Assembly: GCA_021789565.1 (NCBI GenBank)
Contig: JAJYJL010000714.1
Span: forward strand, 1 to 5,295
Source: Acidobacteriota bacterium
GTDB lineage: Bacteria > Acidobacteriota > Terriglobia > UBA7540
Length of the DNA stretch: 5,295 bases
Direction of reading: 5' to 3'
Each line of letters starts with the position of its first letter. Positions within the stretch are counted from its first letter, which is position 1. The notes below the pieces were generated by a model, which saw only the letters and a list, made by a program, of their open reading frames with translations, made no database searches and had not been told where the DNA came from. This document shows, in pieces, positions 5,087 to 5,295 of the stretch. The translations under genes were made by a program, and so were the position numbers.

Positions 5087-5295
5087 CTGCCCGGGACTCT
5101 CTCCGCAGCGTTGTCGGCCCGCGTGTTCCTGCTCCGCAGCCAGCCGTGCAGGATGAAATAGGCTCCCCCAGCACCGCCAGCAACGGATGGTGTGACGCCC
5201 GCCCGTGTTTCCGAGGGTTGTAGCCCTTCTTCACGCCTTCCTGTTTCCCCTAGCGCTCAAACACCGTCGAGTCCAAGTCCAGGCTGTAACCCCCT
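5087..5295 (-). pseudogene. IS1380-family transposase internal fragment with stop and frameshift
   Basis: The fragment enters from the right edge of the window. From 5288 the minus strand reads YSLDLDSTVFER, a TAG stop at 5252-5250 where relatives usually have Tyr, then GKQEG, KKGYNPRKHGRASHHPLLAV and LGE. LDLDSTV matches the first catalytic Asp region of IS1380/IS4-like transposases, and the NPRKHGRxSHHPLL motif is typical of IS1380. The frame then breaks near 5163, as if one G were lost, and continues as AYFILHGWLRSRNTRADNAAE before similarity to IS1380 stops at about 5087. A TGA in this frame lies at 5085-5083. The rest of the transposase has been replaced by the IS1182 relic. Three independent lesions within about 200 bases make this clearly non-functional. 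Confidence 0.85.

Noticed and set aside
4640..5161. A 173-residue plus-strand open frame rich in Pro, Ala and Ser
   Set aside because: It lies opposite the IS1182 relic and its composition is the usual antisense shadow of GC-rich coding DNA.
4674..5234. A 186-residue minus-strand protein
   Set aside because: Only its ends match transposase families, and two different ones. The middle is shifted-frame, Gly/Arg-rich translation of GC-rich DNA, and the IS frames on either side contain clear lesions.
1..5295. CRISPR array, tRNA, rRNA or tandem repeats
   Set aside because: No regularly spaced repeats, cloverleaf-like segments or ribosomal RNA signatures were seen on either strand.

Overview
The window is a small catabolic-looking gene cluster on the minus strand, boxed in on both sides by dead insertion-sequence (IS) fragments. 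Moderately high GC, strong GGAGG ribosome-binding sites, GTG starts, and the combination of Gfo/Idh/MocA, Amidohydro_2 and DegT-type genes with IS630, IS1182 and IS1380 relics suggest a soil or sediment bacterium. Acidobacteriota or a similar phylum is my best guess, but this is inference and no phylogenetic marker is present.

Layout from left to right: (1) 1-269, plus strand, the C-terminal end of an IS630-type transposase with an internal out-of-frame deletion. (2) 270-576, no gene, but 382-507 is dense in inverted repeats, the best an 11-bp stem at 452-485. (3) 577-1632, minus, an intact NAD(P)-dependent Gfo/Idh/MocA oxidoreductase. (4) 1633-1773, a 141-bp gap containing a perfect 7-bp inverted repeat. 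(5) 1774-2538, minus, an intact Amidohydro_2 metal-dependent hydrolase. (6) 2535-3317, minus, a second Amidohydro_2 protein that has lost every recognisable metal ligand and overlaps the active one by GTGA. (7) 3333-4506, minus, a DegT/DnrJ/EryC1 (StrS) aminotransferase that can be followed from start to end only across about five frameshifts and two adjacent in-frame stops. (8) 4507-4673, a gap with no supported promoter. (9) 4674-5295, minus, an IS1182-type transposase C-terminus abutting an IS1380-type transposase fragment, both with nonsense or frameshift lesions.

Transcription of the cluster runs right to left: aminotransferase relic, inactive-looking hydrolase, active-looking hydrolase, oxidoreductase. 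The 15-bp gap after the aminotransferase and the 4-base overlap between the hydrolases indicate one operon. A dehydrogenase plus an Amidohydro_2 enzyme fits oxidation of a sugar or cyclitol to a lactone followed by lactone hydrolysis. The aminotransferase would have handled a keto-sugar or keto-cyclitol and has been lost. The substrate cannot be read from the sequence. The most interesting points are the translationally coupled active/inactive hydrolase pair and the selective decay of the operon's first gene.
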